Shown here piece after piece: positions 54,762-62,560 of a DNA stretch of 64,000 nt. The translations under genes and the position numbers were made by a program. This DNA comes from Chitinophagaceae bacterium UBA7600. GTDB lineage: Bacteria > Bacteroidota > Bacteroidia > Chitinophagales > Chitinophagaceae. A model generated the notes under the pieces. That model made no database searches and was not told where the DNA came from. It worked only from the letters and a program-made list of their open reading frames with translations. Location: assembly GCA_002478885.1 (NCBI GenBank), contig DLKC01000068.1, positions 59,493 to 123,492 of the forward strand, given 5' to 3'. How positions within the stretch are numbered: the stretch's first letter is position 1; each line of letters begins with the position of its first letter.

Positions 54762-55340
54762 ATGGTTTTTGAGTTCGATAAGTTCCTAACCGTTACATTC
54801 ACGCTGTTTGCGGTCATTGATATTATTGGTTCTATCCCGGTGCTCGTTGGCCTTCGTGAAAAAATGGGCAATATTCACGCCGCACAGGCAACGCTTGTAT
54901 CAGGTGTTTTCATGATCGTGTTTTTATTTGCAGGTAAACAATTTCTTTCCATACTCGGACTTGATATTCATTCATTCGCGGTCGGCGGTTCTATCGTCAT
55001 TTTTTTGATCGGCATCGAAATGGTTTTAGGGAAAGAAATATTTCACAGCGATCCAAATTCAAAAGGCGGAAACGTTGTACCCATTGCATTTCCTATTATC
55101 GCCGGCAGCGGTACTCTCACCACCATTATGTCGTTAAAAGCCAACTACGACCAATTATACATTCTCATCGGCATCATCATTAATCTCGTTGTTGTTTATT
55201 CCGTACTTAAATCACTCAGCTGGATTGAAAGAGTGTTAGGAGAAGGCGGGCTTACGGCCATCCGTAAATTTTTTGGCGTGATACTGCTTGCCATCGCAGT
55301 AAAAATTTTCAGCAGCAATATTGGTGTATTTGGAAAATAG
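54762..55340 (+). CDS. MarC family integral membrane protein
   Basis: A 192-residue inner-membrane protein with about six helices in two repeated halves. The family signature DIIGSIPVLVGL is in helix 1, and PIAFPIIAGSGTLTTIMSL is the matching loop after helix 3. MarC-family function is unresolved; a former antibiotic-resistance role was withdrawn. It begins 27 nt after the Dph6-like gene and is probably the last gene of the riboswitch transcript. It may be included only by read-through, since a repeat pair follows. Confidence 0.9.
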   Translation: MVFEFDKFLTVTFTLFAVIDIIGSIPVLVGLREKMGNIHAAQATLVSGVFMIVFLFAGKQFLSILGLDIHSFAVGGSIVIFLIGIEMVLGKEIFHSDPNSKGGNVVPIAFPIIAGSGTLTTIMSLKANYDQLYILIGIIINLVVVYSVLKSLSWIERVLGEGGLTAIRKFFGVILLAIAVKIFSSNIGVFGK

Positions 55341-55379
55341 AGATGTTGAACCCAGCTTACGAATAGCCATTAAGCTTTT

Positions 55380-55484
55380 GTTGCGTCGCACTCTTGTGCT
55401 ATAGAGCAGGTATGGTCAAACACGCTTTTTCCATCTTTCGCTATTGATGCCCTTTGATTCTAAAGTACAAGTGAGTGACACAAT
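55380..55484. repeat. Facing pair of repeat arms, class A with class C
   Basis: Left arm GTTGCGTCGCACTCTTGTGC at 55380-55399 is preceded by CATTAAGCTTTT; class C right arm GTACAAGTGAGTGACACAAT is at 55465-55484. It lies between the convergent marC and acyl-CoA dehydrogenase genes and may serve as their shared terminator. Confidence 0.9.
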
Positions 55485-55529
55485 AGGCGATGAGGAACGC
55501 GCCAATGCTGGCCAATAGAAAAATACCTG

Positions 55530-56672
55530 TTAAGCATGAAGACTTTCCCTTGCGATAACGAGTTTTTGTATTTCTGATGTTCCCTCGCCGATGGTGCAAA
55601 GCTTGGCATCGCGATAAAATTTCTCCACCGGGAAATCTTTTGTGTAACCATAGCCGCCAAAAATCTGAATGGCATCATTGGCTGTTTTTACGGCAACTTC
55701 GCTGGCATAGTATTTTGCCATTGCAGCTTCACGTGTAAACTTCAAACCCTTTTGTTTTAGATCGCAGGCTTTTAATGTAAGCATTTCGGCGGCCATTATT
55801 TCTGTTGCCATATCGGCAAGTTTAAAACTTACGCCCTGGAAACTTACAATGGGTTTATCAAACTGGTAACGTTCCTGCGAATATTGAAGTGCCGCTTCAT
55901 ACGCACCTTTCGCGATACCAAGTGCCAGCGATGCGATGGAAATTCTTCCGCCGTCGAGCACTTTCATGGCTTGTTTAAAACCATCGCCCACATTGCCCAC
56001 GCGCTGCTTATCGGGAATAATGCAATTGTCGAAGATCATCTCTGCAGTTTCACTCGCACGCATTCCAAGCTTATTTTCTTTTTTGCCTCCACGAAAACCG
56101 GGCGTGTTTCTTTCAATAATAAACGTGGTTGAATTATCTCTTGTTCTTGGCTCACCGGTTCTCGCAACTACTACGGCAACATCGCCGGAAATGCCATGTG
56201 TTATCCAGCATTTTGTTCCATTTAAAATCCAGTTATCGCCATCTTTTGTCGCGGTACATTTCATATTGCCTGCATCGCTTCCAGTGTTGGGCTCGGTTAG
56301 TCCCCAGGCGCCGATCCATTCTGCCGACGCAAGCTTAGGCAGATATTTCATCTTTTGCTCTTCATTTCCGAAAGCAAGCATATGCCCTATGCATAAAGAA
56401 TTATGCGCAGCAAGACTTAGCCCGACAGACCCGCATACTTTGGCAACTTCTTCAATGATCACCTTGTATTCAAAGTATCCAAGGCCTGCGCCGCCGTATT
56501 GCTCTGGCACAAATACGCCCATTAATCCGAGCTTTCCCATCTCCTTGAAGATATGAATCGGAAATTGTTGGGTCTCATCCCATTCCATTACATGGGGTTT
56601 AATATATTGCCTGGCAAAGTCTCTGGCCGTTTGGGCTGCGTGTTGGGTTATTTCATCTGGAGTAAAATTCAT
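55530..56672 (-). CDS. Short-chain-type acyl-CoA dehydrogenase
   Basis: A 380-residue FAD enzyme that makes the trans-2 double bond in acyl-CoA during beta-oxidation or branched-chain amino-acid breakdown. [13 protein letters not shown] and KCWITHG are FAD/substrate-contact motifs. [22 protein letters not shown] and the following GEGTSEIQ contain the catalytic Glu at the position typical of short-chain and butyryl-CoA members. The start is the ATG at 56672, 22 nt below a TACATTTG promoter box that overlaps a palindrome. Chain-length preference cannot be set. It converges on marC. Confidence 0.93.
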   Translation of the reverse strand: MNFTPDEITQHAAQTARDFARQYIKPHVMEWDETQQFPIHIFKEMGKLGLMGVFVPEQYGGAGLGYFEYKVIIEEVAKVCGSVGLSLAAHNSLCIGHMLAFGNEEQKMKYLPKLASAEWIGAWGLTEPNTGSDAGNMKCTATKDGDNWILNGTKCWITHGISGDVAVVVARTGEPRTRDNSTTFIIERNTPGFRGGKKENKLGMRASETAEMIFDNCIIPDKQRVGNVGDGFKQAMKVLDGGRISIASLALGIAKGAYEAALQYSQERYQFDKPIVSFQGVSFKLADMATEIMAAEMLTLKACDLKQKGLKFTREAAMAKYYASEVAVKTANDAIQIFGGYGYTKDFPVEKFYRDAKLCTIGEGTSEIQKLVIARESLHA

Positions 56673-56678
56673 AAGCTA

Positions 56679-56700
56679 ACATTTGTTAGGAAACAAATGT
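56679..56700. promoter_or_regulatory. Palindromic operator over acyl-CoA dehydrogenase promoter
   Basis: ACATTTGTT (56679-56687) and AACAAATGT (56692-56700) are perfect 9-bp inverted arms around a 4-nt spacer. The right arm contains the minus-strand -7 box TACATTTG (56694-56701), so a bound regulator would block the promoter. Confidence 0.5.
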
Positions 56701-56741
56701 ACAGTATTCTCCCCCCGGATAAAGAAATTTTATGAAACGGT

Positions 56742-57491
56742 CTAGTTTTCTGCAGCGACCTTCTCACCGATAGCGAGATAAGGAAGAATTACCTGGTATG
56801 TTGAGTCGGTAAGACCGTAAGTTTTCTTTACATCTTCAACCGCCTTAAAACCGTGCACGGCATTGCGGAATTTAACAATGCGCTTGCTCAACACGTCGCC
56901 AATACCGGGTAACGATTTCCATTCTTCTTCGGTGGCAGCATTAATATCGATAGTTTTCTGCTGCTTTGGCGAGATACCATTTTTGTCAACGAAAGCAGTT
57001 GCTTTCCCGGGTGTTGCAGCAGCGCCTGATCCTATTTTAATAAATGGTATCAATTGATCCGCTTCTTCTGCCGTTAGCCCATATATTTTTCTTATGTCGT
57101 CGGGTTGCCTGAACACGCCGTTCTTATTACGATAGCTCAGGATGGTTTGAATGATTTTGTCGCGCAAACCCATTTTCCTAAAGCCTTGTGCAGGCAAAGT
57201 ATTAGGGTCAAAATCGAAGGGATGTAATTCACCTCCTGCTAAAGCCGGACTTTTGTTTTCGGAGTTAAAATCTGCGATATCGGGGTTGCGTGCAGGTTGG
57301 GTGTTTGCCAGCGTTGAGGTAATACTATCAAGCTTTAGCTGCAATGCAGTATCAACTGTAACATCTTTAAATTTAGGCGCAAAAAAACCGGGTAGAAAAA
57401 TAAACACTACGATAATCAGGAGTAGGACGAGCAGCGCCGACCGTTCCCTGATAGTAAAAGAGAAATAATCCTTCCAAAAGCCTTTTCTCAT
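56742..57491 (-). CDS. ComEA-like helix-hairpin-helix protein
   Basis: A 249-residue membrane-anchored DNA-binding-type protein. Residues about 20-35 are a transmembrane helix (LLVLLLIIVVFIFLPG). Two helix-hairpin-helix modules follow: one around LRDKIIQTILSYRNKNG with KIYGLTAEEADQLIPFI, and a second beginning INAATEEEWKSLPGIGDVLSKRIVKFR. ComEA proteins bind incoming DNA in natural transformation. Here a role in DNA uptake is plausible but com genes are absent nearby. It is 34 nt upstream of nothing co-directional except the MBL gene above it, with which it may share a transcript. Confidence 0.88.
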   Translation of the reverse strand: MRKGFWKDYFSFTIRERSALLVLLLIIVVFIFLPGFFAPKFKDVTVDTALQLKLDSITSTLANTQPARNPDIADFNSENKSPALAGGELHPFDFDPNTLPAQGFRKMGLRDKIIQTILSYRNKNGVFRQPDDIRKIYGLTAEEADQLIPFIKIGSGAAATPGKATAFVDKNGISPKQQKTIDINAATEEEWKSLPGIGDVLSKRIVKFRNAVHGFKAVEDVKKTYGLTDSTYQVILPYLAIGEKVAAEN

Positions 57492-57525
57492 AAAAATTAA
57501 TTTTAAAAAATAATCTTACGAGAGG

Positions 57526-58302
57526 CTATATGCTGACAACCAAACCGTCGTATGCGAGACAGATATATTCGGGTAAAATGCTATTAATTTCTTCGTGCAG
57601 TCCAAGCTGGTGACTAATGTGCGTAAAATACGCCTTTGGAATTTCCAGCTCTTCCACAAGATCGATGGCCTGCTGAAGCGTAAAATGCGAAATATGATCC
57701 TGCTTGCGCAATGCATTTACAACAAGAATTTCTGAACCTCTGATCTTTTCTTTCTGTATTTCGTCAATCTTGTTTGCATCGGTAATATAGGTAAATTTTC
57801 CAAACCGGTATCCATACACAGGCATTTTGTAATGCCATACCTGTATGGGCGTTACCGGAACATCACCAATATTAAATGGTGTTTCGTCTATTGTTATCAG
57901 GTTTATCTCAGGAATGCCGGGATATTTCTTATCAGCAAATGCATAAGCAAATTCTCTTTTTATGGCTTCTTCGGTAAGAGCATTGGCATATACGTCCATA
58001 GCCTTATGAGAGAAAAAATTATACACCCGTGTATCATCAAGCCCGGCAGTGTGATCTTTATGAGGATGAGTAAACAGCACAGCGTCAAGATGTGTGTTTT
58101 GAACCCGAAGCATTTGGTAACGAAAATCAGGCGTTGTGTCCACAACAAACTTTGTATAAGCTGACTCAACAAGAATACTGCTCCGTAAACGCTTATCTCT
58201 TTTGTCAGCTGATGCGCACACAGGGCATGGACACCCAATCATTGGTATACCTGTACTGGTTCCGGTTCCTAGAAATGTTATTGTAAGTGCTGTGTGGCTC
58301 AC
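57526..58302 (-). CDS. Metallo-beta-lactamase-fold hydrolase (PhnP-like)
   Basis: A 258-residue MBL-fold metal-dependent hydrolase. Residues about 10-16 (GTGTSTG) open the fold, GCPCPVCAS is a Cys-rich loop seen in PhnP/RNase Z-like phosphodiesterases, and FTHPHKDHTAGLDD is the metal-binding HxHxDH motif. Later metal ligands are in YITDANKID and FTHISHQLG. Cyclic phosphodiester or lipoate-related substrates are possible; the true one is not known. The start codon is GTG at 58302, forced by the upstream gene 17 nt away, with which it forms a transcript. Confidence 0.88.
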   Translation of the reverse strand: MSHTALTITFLGTGTSTGIPMIGCPCPVCASADKRDKRLRSSILVESAYTKFVVDTTPDFRYQMLRVQNTHLDAVLFTHPHKDHTAGLDDTRVYNFFSHKAMDVYANALTEEAIKREFAYAFADKKYPGIPEINLITIDETPFNIGDVPVTPIQVWHYKMPVYGYRFGKFTYITDANKIDEIQKEKIRGSEILVVNALRKQDHISHFTLQQAIDLVEELEIPKAYFTHISHQLGLHEEINSILPEYICLAYDGLVVSI

Positions 58303-58319
58303 AGGCCAAAAATAAATGA

Positions 58320-58595
58320 CTATTTGCTTTCGACAGGAGATTTCTTCAAGACTTCCTCATATAACTTTTGAGATTCCAAGGTAAGTTTATCGTAATCGAT
58401 GGCCAATTGAGGTATCAATTCAAAAAGGGTATTTATTCTTCCTTCTACATCGAGAAACTTATTCAGCACAATAACTTTTTTCTCCTCAAGCAGGCACCAG
58501 CCGCTTTGAAAAGTTCCGCGCTCATATCGGATGATATAATTGTTTTGCCCGGGAATATCTTCTAGCTTGTCCAAATATGATTGTGTGTACTTCAT
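58320..58595 (-). CDS. Conserved-looking small protein of unknown function
   Basis: I do not recognise this 91-residue protein. It is soluble and has mixed alpha/beta character: MKYTQSYLDKLEDI, a strand pair NYIIRYERGTF and GWCLLEEKKVIVLNKF, then a helix (VEGRINTLFELIPQLAIDYD) and a Lys-rich C-terminus. The frame is open to 58652, but the ATG at 58595 is preferred because the -7 box TAAATTTG (58610-58617, minus strand) lies just upstream. It precedes the MBL gene by 17 nt, so they are likely co-transcribed, which is the only hint to its role. Confidence 0.7.
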   Translation of the reverse strand: MKYTQSYLDKLEDIPGQNNYIIRYERGTFQSGWCLLEEKKVIVLNKFLDVEGRINTLFELIPQLAIDYDKLTLESQKLYEEVLKKSPVESK

Positions 58596-58609
58596 ATAAA
58601 CCCTTTGTG

Positions 58610-58617
58610 CAAATTTA
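58610..58617 (-). promoter_or_regulatory. -7 promoter box for the small gene and MBL operon
   Basis: The minus strand reads TAAATTTG, matching TAnnTTTG, 14 nt before the ATG at 58595. Confidence 0.5.
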
Positions 58618-58706
58618 GCGGGTAGCTTTTGTTTCGGGCTTATTGAATGCACAATGTTTTCACATAATTAATTTGTGTACCAGCCAGTGTACAGGTGGCA
58701 TCGTCG

Positions 58707-58886
58707 GTTGTGTCACTCACTTGTGCGTTTAGTTCGTTTGTCACCAGACGCGGGAAGTAATACGGGAAATATTTCACCATCGACTTGTTGCTAAATTAAA
58801 TCTCTGCTACTCCATTATGCTTCCTGGTGTTTTAAAATTTAGCACGTGGCTGAAAAGAGTTATGCTGTACAAGAGTGCGACGCAAG
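58707..58886. repeat. Facing pair of repeat arms, class C with class A
   Basis: Class C left arm GTTGTGTCACTCACTTGTGC at 58707-58726 with outer GGTGGCATCGTCG; class A right arm GTACAAGAGTGCGACGCAAG at 58867-58886 followed by CAAAGCTTAACG and GCCCGGCCC (58910-58918). It fills the middle of the 410-nt divergent gap; the only other sign there is the -7 box at 58983. Confidence 0.92.
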
Positions 58887-58982
58887 CAAAGCTTAACGAC
58901 GCGATGCAGCCCGGCCCATAATTTCAATCCCTAATTTTTATCTAACAAAATATTTCAGCAGGCAGACTGAACCCTAAATATT

Positions 58983-58990
58983 TATATTTG
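58983..58990 (+). promoter_or_regulatory. -7 promoter box for ABC-2 transporter operon
   Basis: TATATTTG matches TAnnTTTG and lies 15 nt before the ATG at 59006. Confidence 0.5.
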
Positions 58991-59005
58991 TTTGTAATCA
59001 CGGCA

Positions 59006-59941
59006 ATGCAGGATATTATTAAAGTTACTTCGCTTACAAAACAGTTTAAAAATCTTACCGCTGTAGATGACTTGTCGTTTACCGTAATGGAAGGCGACGT
59101 GTATGGTTTTCTCGGGCAGAACGGCGCGGGAAAATCGACTACTATAAGAATGCTGCTAACACTTATTGCTCCTACCCACGGAAGCATTGAACTCTTCGGA
59201 TTGAATCTTGCGCATAACCGCAACGAAATTCTAAAGCAGGTCGGCGCCGTTATTGAAAAACCAGACCTGTACAAATATCTCTCGGCATATGAAAACCTTA
59301 AACTATTTGCCAAATTAAGCGGCATAAAAGTGAGCGACAAATTGCTGATGAACCAGCTCGAAATGGTGGGTCTTTCTACAAGAGCGCACGACAAAGTGAA
59401 AACTTTTTCACAAGGCATGAAACAGCGATTGGGCATAGGTATTTCGCTCGTTCACGATCCCAAACTCATTATTCTTGATGAACCGACAAACGGGCTCGAT
59501 CCGCAGGGGATTGCCGACATTCGCAACCTTATTTTACACCTGAGCCGAGAAATGAAAAAAACCGTATTTGTTTCATCACACCTGTTGAACGAGATAGAAC
59601 AGGTAGCAACACGGTTACTCATCATCGACAAGGGCAAAAAAATAATCGAAGGCCAGTCTGCCGAACTATTCGACCCCACGAGAACGATCGTTGAACTTGA
59701 AACAACCAACAATGACCAATGCCTATCCATACTGCAGCAAAGCCAATGGCAGCAGTGCCTTCAGCCTTTGCGCAACCAGCATATAATTTTAAAGACCGAA
59801 AGAAGCCGTTTACCCGATCTGCATAGATGGATCGTGAATAACCATATCGGTTTAATCTCTCTGCAACCGAGACACACACTGGAAGATTTCTTTTTACAGG
59901 TAACATCAGGCAATCAACATGTGGAAGCTTTTACAAATTGA
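59006..59941 (+). CDS. ABC transporter ATP-binding protein (ABC-2 type)
   Basis: A 311-residue ATPase subunit of an ABC-2 exporter, near the BcrA/NatA group. Walker A is LGQNGAGKSTTIRML (residues about 38-52), the signature is FSQGMKQRLGIG, Walker B is LIILDEPTNGLDPQG, and the H-loop His is in VSSHLLNEIE. The C-terminal 90 residues are the extra domain common in this group. An in-frame TTG at 58988 overlaps the promoter box, so the ATG at 59006 is used. Its end overlaps the permease start by 23 nt. The substrate is unknown. Confidence 0.93.
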   Translation: MQDIIKVTSLTKQFKNLTAVDDLSFTVMEGDVYGFLGQNGAGKSTTIRMLLTLIAPTHGSIELFGLNLAHNRNEILKQVGAVIEKPDLYKYLSAYENLKLFAKLSGIKVSDKLLMNQLEMVGLSTRAHDKVKTFSQGMKQRLGIGISLVHDPKLIILDEPTNGLDPQGIADIRNLILHLSREMKKTVFVSSHLLNEIEQVATRLLIIDKGKKIIEGQSAELFDPTRTIVELETTNNDQCLSILQQSQWQQCLQPLRNQHIILKTERSRLPDLHRWIVNNHIGLISLQPRHTLEDFFLQVTSGNQHVEAFTN

Positions 59942-60794
59942 GTTATATAAAATTTACCGCAGGCCGCGTACCTACATTTCATTTGCGGCCATAACGGCGT
60001 TGATCTGCGTTATTCAACTCGGGCTTAAGGTCGATGGTGAGGCATATCTCGATTTCCTGATGAATTCGCTCAAAGACAATTTCGATTTCGATGGAAAAAT
60101 TCTTAATGGCTACCTTGTATGCTACGTAATTCTTCAGCTGCTGCTGATACACGTGCCTTTGCTTATTTCACTCATCGCCGCAGACATGATCTCCGGCGAA
60201 GCCAATATGGGCACGCTTCGTTTACTGCTCACCAAACCTGTAAGTAAAACCAATTTTATACTTGCCAAATTCTTTGCATCGGCTATTTACACCCTTACGT
60301 TACTCACGTGGATAGCAGTGTTTGCATTAGCCGGCAGCATCTGGCTTTTTGGCGCCGACGATCTCATTATTCAAAAAACATCATATGTGGTACAGATCGC
60401 ATCCAACGACGTTTTATGGCGTTACATTGGCGCGTTCTTTTTCGCCTATCTCTCCATGTTAACCGTTGCGGCGATCGGCTTTTTCTTTTCCATATTTGCC
60501 GAAAATTCCATCGGACCCATTATTACAACGATGAGCATCATCATCGTGTTCACCATTCTCAGTACAATGAGCATTCCCATATTCCAAAAAATACAGCCAT
60601 ATCTTTTTACAACACACATGGTAAACTGGAAAGAGTTTTTCGATGAACAGGTAAACGACCAGAACGTTGTAGTTTCCGGAAGTATACAAAACATGCCAGG
60701 CCTTCTTAGTTCTGCGTTGGTACTGGTCCTGCATATTGTTGGCCTGGTTACTGCATCTGTAATAGTGTTCAGGAAAAAAGATGTGCTGAGTTAG
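59919..60794 (+). CDS. ABC-2 type transporter permease
   Basis: A 291-residue inner-membrane subunit with about six transmembrane helices. MWKLLQIELYKIYRRPRTYI is the typical amphipathic start before helix 1. The conserved block SGEANMGTLRLLLTKPVSK is the ABC-2 coupling loop that contacts the ATPase. Its start overlaps the ATPase gene by 23 nt, which suggests translational coupling and a 1:1 complex. Transported compound unknown; lipids, sodium or peptides are all possible in this class. Confidence 0.93.
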   Translation: MWKLLQIELYKIYRRPRTYISFAAITALICVIQLGLKVDGEAYLDFLMNSLKDNFDFDGKILNGYLVCYVILQLLLIHVPLLISLIAADMISGEANMGTLRLLLTKPVSKTNFILAKFFASAIYTLTLLTWIAVFALAGSIWLFGADDLIIQKTSYVVQIASNDVLWRYIGAFFFAYLSMLTVAAIGFFFSIFAENSIGPIITTMSIIIVFTILSTMSIPIFQKIQPYLFTTHMVNWKEFFDEQVNDQNVVVSGSIQNMPGLLSSALVLVLHIVGLVTASVIVFRKKDVLS

Positions 60795-60835
60795 GTATTG
60801 CAGGGCCCGCCGGTATTGTACAGGTATCACCGTTC

Positions 60836-60855
60836 CTTGCGTCGCACTCCTGTAC
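60836..60855 (+). repeat. Dispersed repeat arm, plus orientation
   Basis: CTTGCGTCGCACTCCTGTAC, one base off the core, with outer GCCCGCCGG box at 60805. Together with the minus arm at 62502 it brackets the LolA-like and OmpA-like genes. Confidence 0.88.
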
Positions 60856-60910
60856 TGAAATATCTTCGGGCAACAAATCGAATATCGCTTTGAAATAAAT
60901 TAGTTTACTC

Positions 60911-61612
60911 ATGAAAAAAATATTCGCCTTTCTATTCTTCACACAGTGTATTCACCCTAATCTGTATGCACAGGATATGACGGAGCTTGTGAACAAAGTA
61001 AAAGCAAAACTCGACTTGGTAAACGACTATACAGCCGATGGAAATTTAAAGACCGACGTAACATTTATAAAAGCGCCTGCAGGAAAAGTGAAAGTGTATT
61101 TTAAAAAGCCCAACAAGTTCAGGCTGAAAAAAGATGGTGGCATTTCCATTCTGCCGAAAGGTGGCGTGAGCGTAAATATGAATTCATTGGTAACAACAGG
61201 AAGCTTTGTAGCACTTGCGGCAGGCGAAACAGTTGTGGATGGCGTTAATACAAAAGTGGTAAAGCTATTGCCCGGCGACGAAAGCAGTGAAATTGTTCTG
61301 TCAACTTTGTATATAGATGAAGTAAATCTCGTTGTTAGAAAAGCTGTAACCACTACAAAAGAAAACGGCACTTATGAAATCGCTATGAGTTATGGTAAGT
61401 ACATAAATTATGGCTTACCCGATAAGGTGGTGTTCAGCTTTAATACAAAAGACTATAAGTTGCCAAAAGGTATATCACTTGAATTTGATGACGGCCAAAA
61501 GTCATCCGATATGGAAAAACTGAAAAATAGAAAAGGCCGTGTTGAAATAACATATAATTCTTACACTATCAATAAAGGCGTTGATGATGCAGTCTTTAAA
61601 AAACAGGACTAA
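60911..61612 (+). CDS. LolA-like outer-membrane lipoprotein carrier
   Basis: A 233-residue periplasmic protein with a signal peptide (residues 1-21, ending LYAQ). The mature part is a LolA-like half-barrel: repeated strands VKVYFKKPNKFRLKK, GGVSVNMNSLV and the C-terminal VEITYNSYTINKGVDDAVF match the family pattern in which an open beta-barrel shields a lipoprotein lipid. It may carry lipoproteins or other lipids to the outer membrane. It is longer than E. coli LolA because of extra loop segments. It precedes an OmpA-like gene by 85 nt. Confidence 0.85.
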   Translation: MKKIFAFLFFTQCIHPNLYAQDMTELVNKVKAKLDLVNDYTADGNLKTDVTFIKAPAGKVKVYFKKPNKFRLKKDGGISILPKGGVSVNMNSLVTTGSFVALAAGETVVDGVNTKVVKLLPGDESSEIVLSTLYIDEVNLVVRKAVTTTKENGTYEIAMSYGKYINYGLPDKVVFSFNTKDYKLPKGISLEFDDGQKSSDMEKLKNRKGRVEITYNSYTINKGVDDAVFKKQD

Positions 61613-61697
61613 CTGCAACCGAGAAAAAATAGACCGATTTTTTTAACCCTCAAGTTGTAATTTCAATTTCCTTAGTTTTAAGTTTAAAACAATCTGC

Positions 61698-62429
61698 ATG
61701 TCGTCTTTTCAAATGCCCGAAGACCAGCATGAGCTGGATGTTTCAGAAACAACAACAGCGCAACACGATGCGCAAAAAGGCATGGGTTGGTTATTGCCAC
61801 TATTATTATTGGTGCTGGCAAGTGGCCTTGTGCTTTACTTCTTCCACGGAAATGAAAACAATCTTGTTCCTGGTATGCAGGACACACAGGACGCTTACGC
61901 CGACTCAAGTCCGGTGGCTGTTGCGAATAATGTTGTGGCGGCCGACACTGTTTCGGCCCGCAAACCGCTGACCATTCGAATAAATGCCAACACCACTATT
62001 AACGCTTTTCAAAATGGAGTGGAGAAACAATTGCTTATTTATGTGTCTTCAACGGACCCGGCGGACAGTATCAGCAAAAAAAGGTGGTTTGATTTTGACG
62101 ATCTCAATTTCAAATCGGGTAGCGCAGAACTCACCGATTCAAGTTTGCACCAGGTTCAGAATATTGTTACCATTCTTAAAGCATATCCGAAATTGAAAAT
62201 AAAAATTGGTGGATATACCGATAGAACAGGCGATAGCGTTGCGAACTTGAAACTTTCGCAGGACCGGGCTGAAGCGGTGTTGAATGCATTAAGACTTTCC
62301 GGTGCAAACGCGGCCCAACTGGTTGGTGCGGAAGGTTATGGCTCTGCCTTTGCCAAGGCGGCTATGGATGCCCCTGATGCCGAAAAAGCAAAGGACAGAA
62401 GAATATCGATTAATGTAAGAGCTAAGTAG
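61698..62429 (+). CDS. OmpA-family peptidoglycan-binding protein
   Basis: A 243-residue envelope protein anchored by one transmembrane helix (residues about 31-52, WLLPLLLLVLASGLVLYFFH). After a variable linker, residues about 130-240 are an OmpA-like domain. WFDFDDLNFKSGSAEL is the first strand, and GGYTDRTGDSVANLKLSQDRAEAV holds the conserved Asp and Arg that grip diaminopimelate in peptidoglycan; DRRISINVRAK ends the domain. An N-terminal inner-membrane anchor instead of an outer-membrane barrel makes it unlike OmpA itself, resembling MotB/YiaD-type tethers. The start is the ATG at 61698. Confidence 0.9.
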   Translation: MSSFQMPEDQHELDVSETTTAQHDAQKGMGWLLPLLLLVLASGLVLYFFHGNENNLVPGMQDTQDAYADSSPVAVANNVVAADTVSARKPLTIRINANTTINAFQNGVEKQLLIYVSSTDPADSISKKRWFDFDDLNFKSGSAELTDSSLHQVQNIVTILKAYPKLKIKIGGYTDRTGDSVANLKLSQDRAEAVLNALRLSGANAAQLVGAEGYGSAFAKAAMDAPDAEKAKDRRISINVRAK

Positions 62430-62450
62430 TACTGCAGAAATAACAATACT

Positions 62451-62483
62451 AAAAAGGACGGCCGGAATAGCCGTCCTTTTTTT
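62451..62483 (+). terminator. Terminator after OmpA-like gene
   Basis: AAAAAGGACGGC and GCCGTCCTTTTT form a perfect 12-bp stem with a 7-nt loop and T-tail. It also suits the convergent ABC exporter gene. Confidence 0.92.
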
Positions 62484-62501
62484 GCTGCATTGCGTATTGC
62501 A

Positions 62502-62521
62502 GTACAAGAGTGCGACGCAAC
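62502..62521 (-). repeat. Dispersed repeat arm, minus orientation
   Basis: Perfect GTACAAGAGTGCGACGCAAC, followed by GATGCCTGG and a GCCGGGC box at 62542. It lies between convergent genes. Confidence 0.92.
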
Positions 62522-62560
62522 GATGCCTGGAAATATTCAGTAGCCGGGCACCAAAAAATA

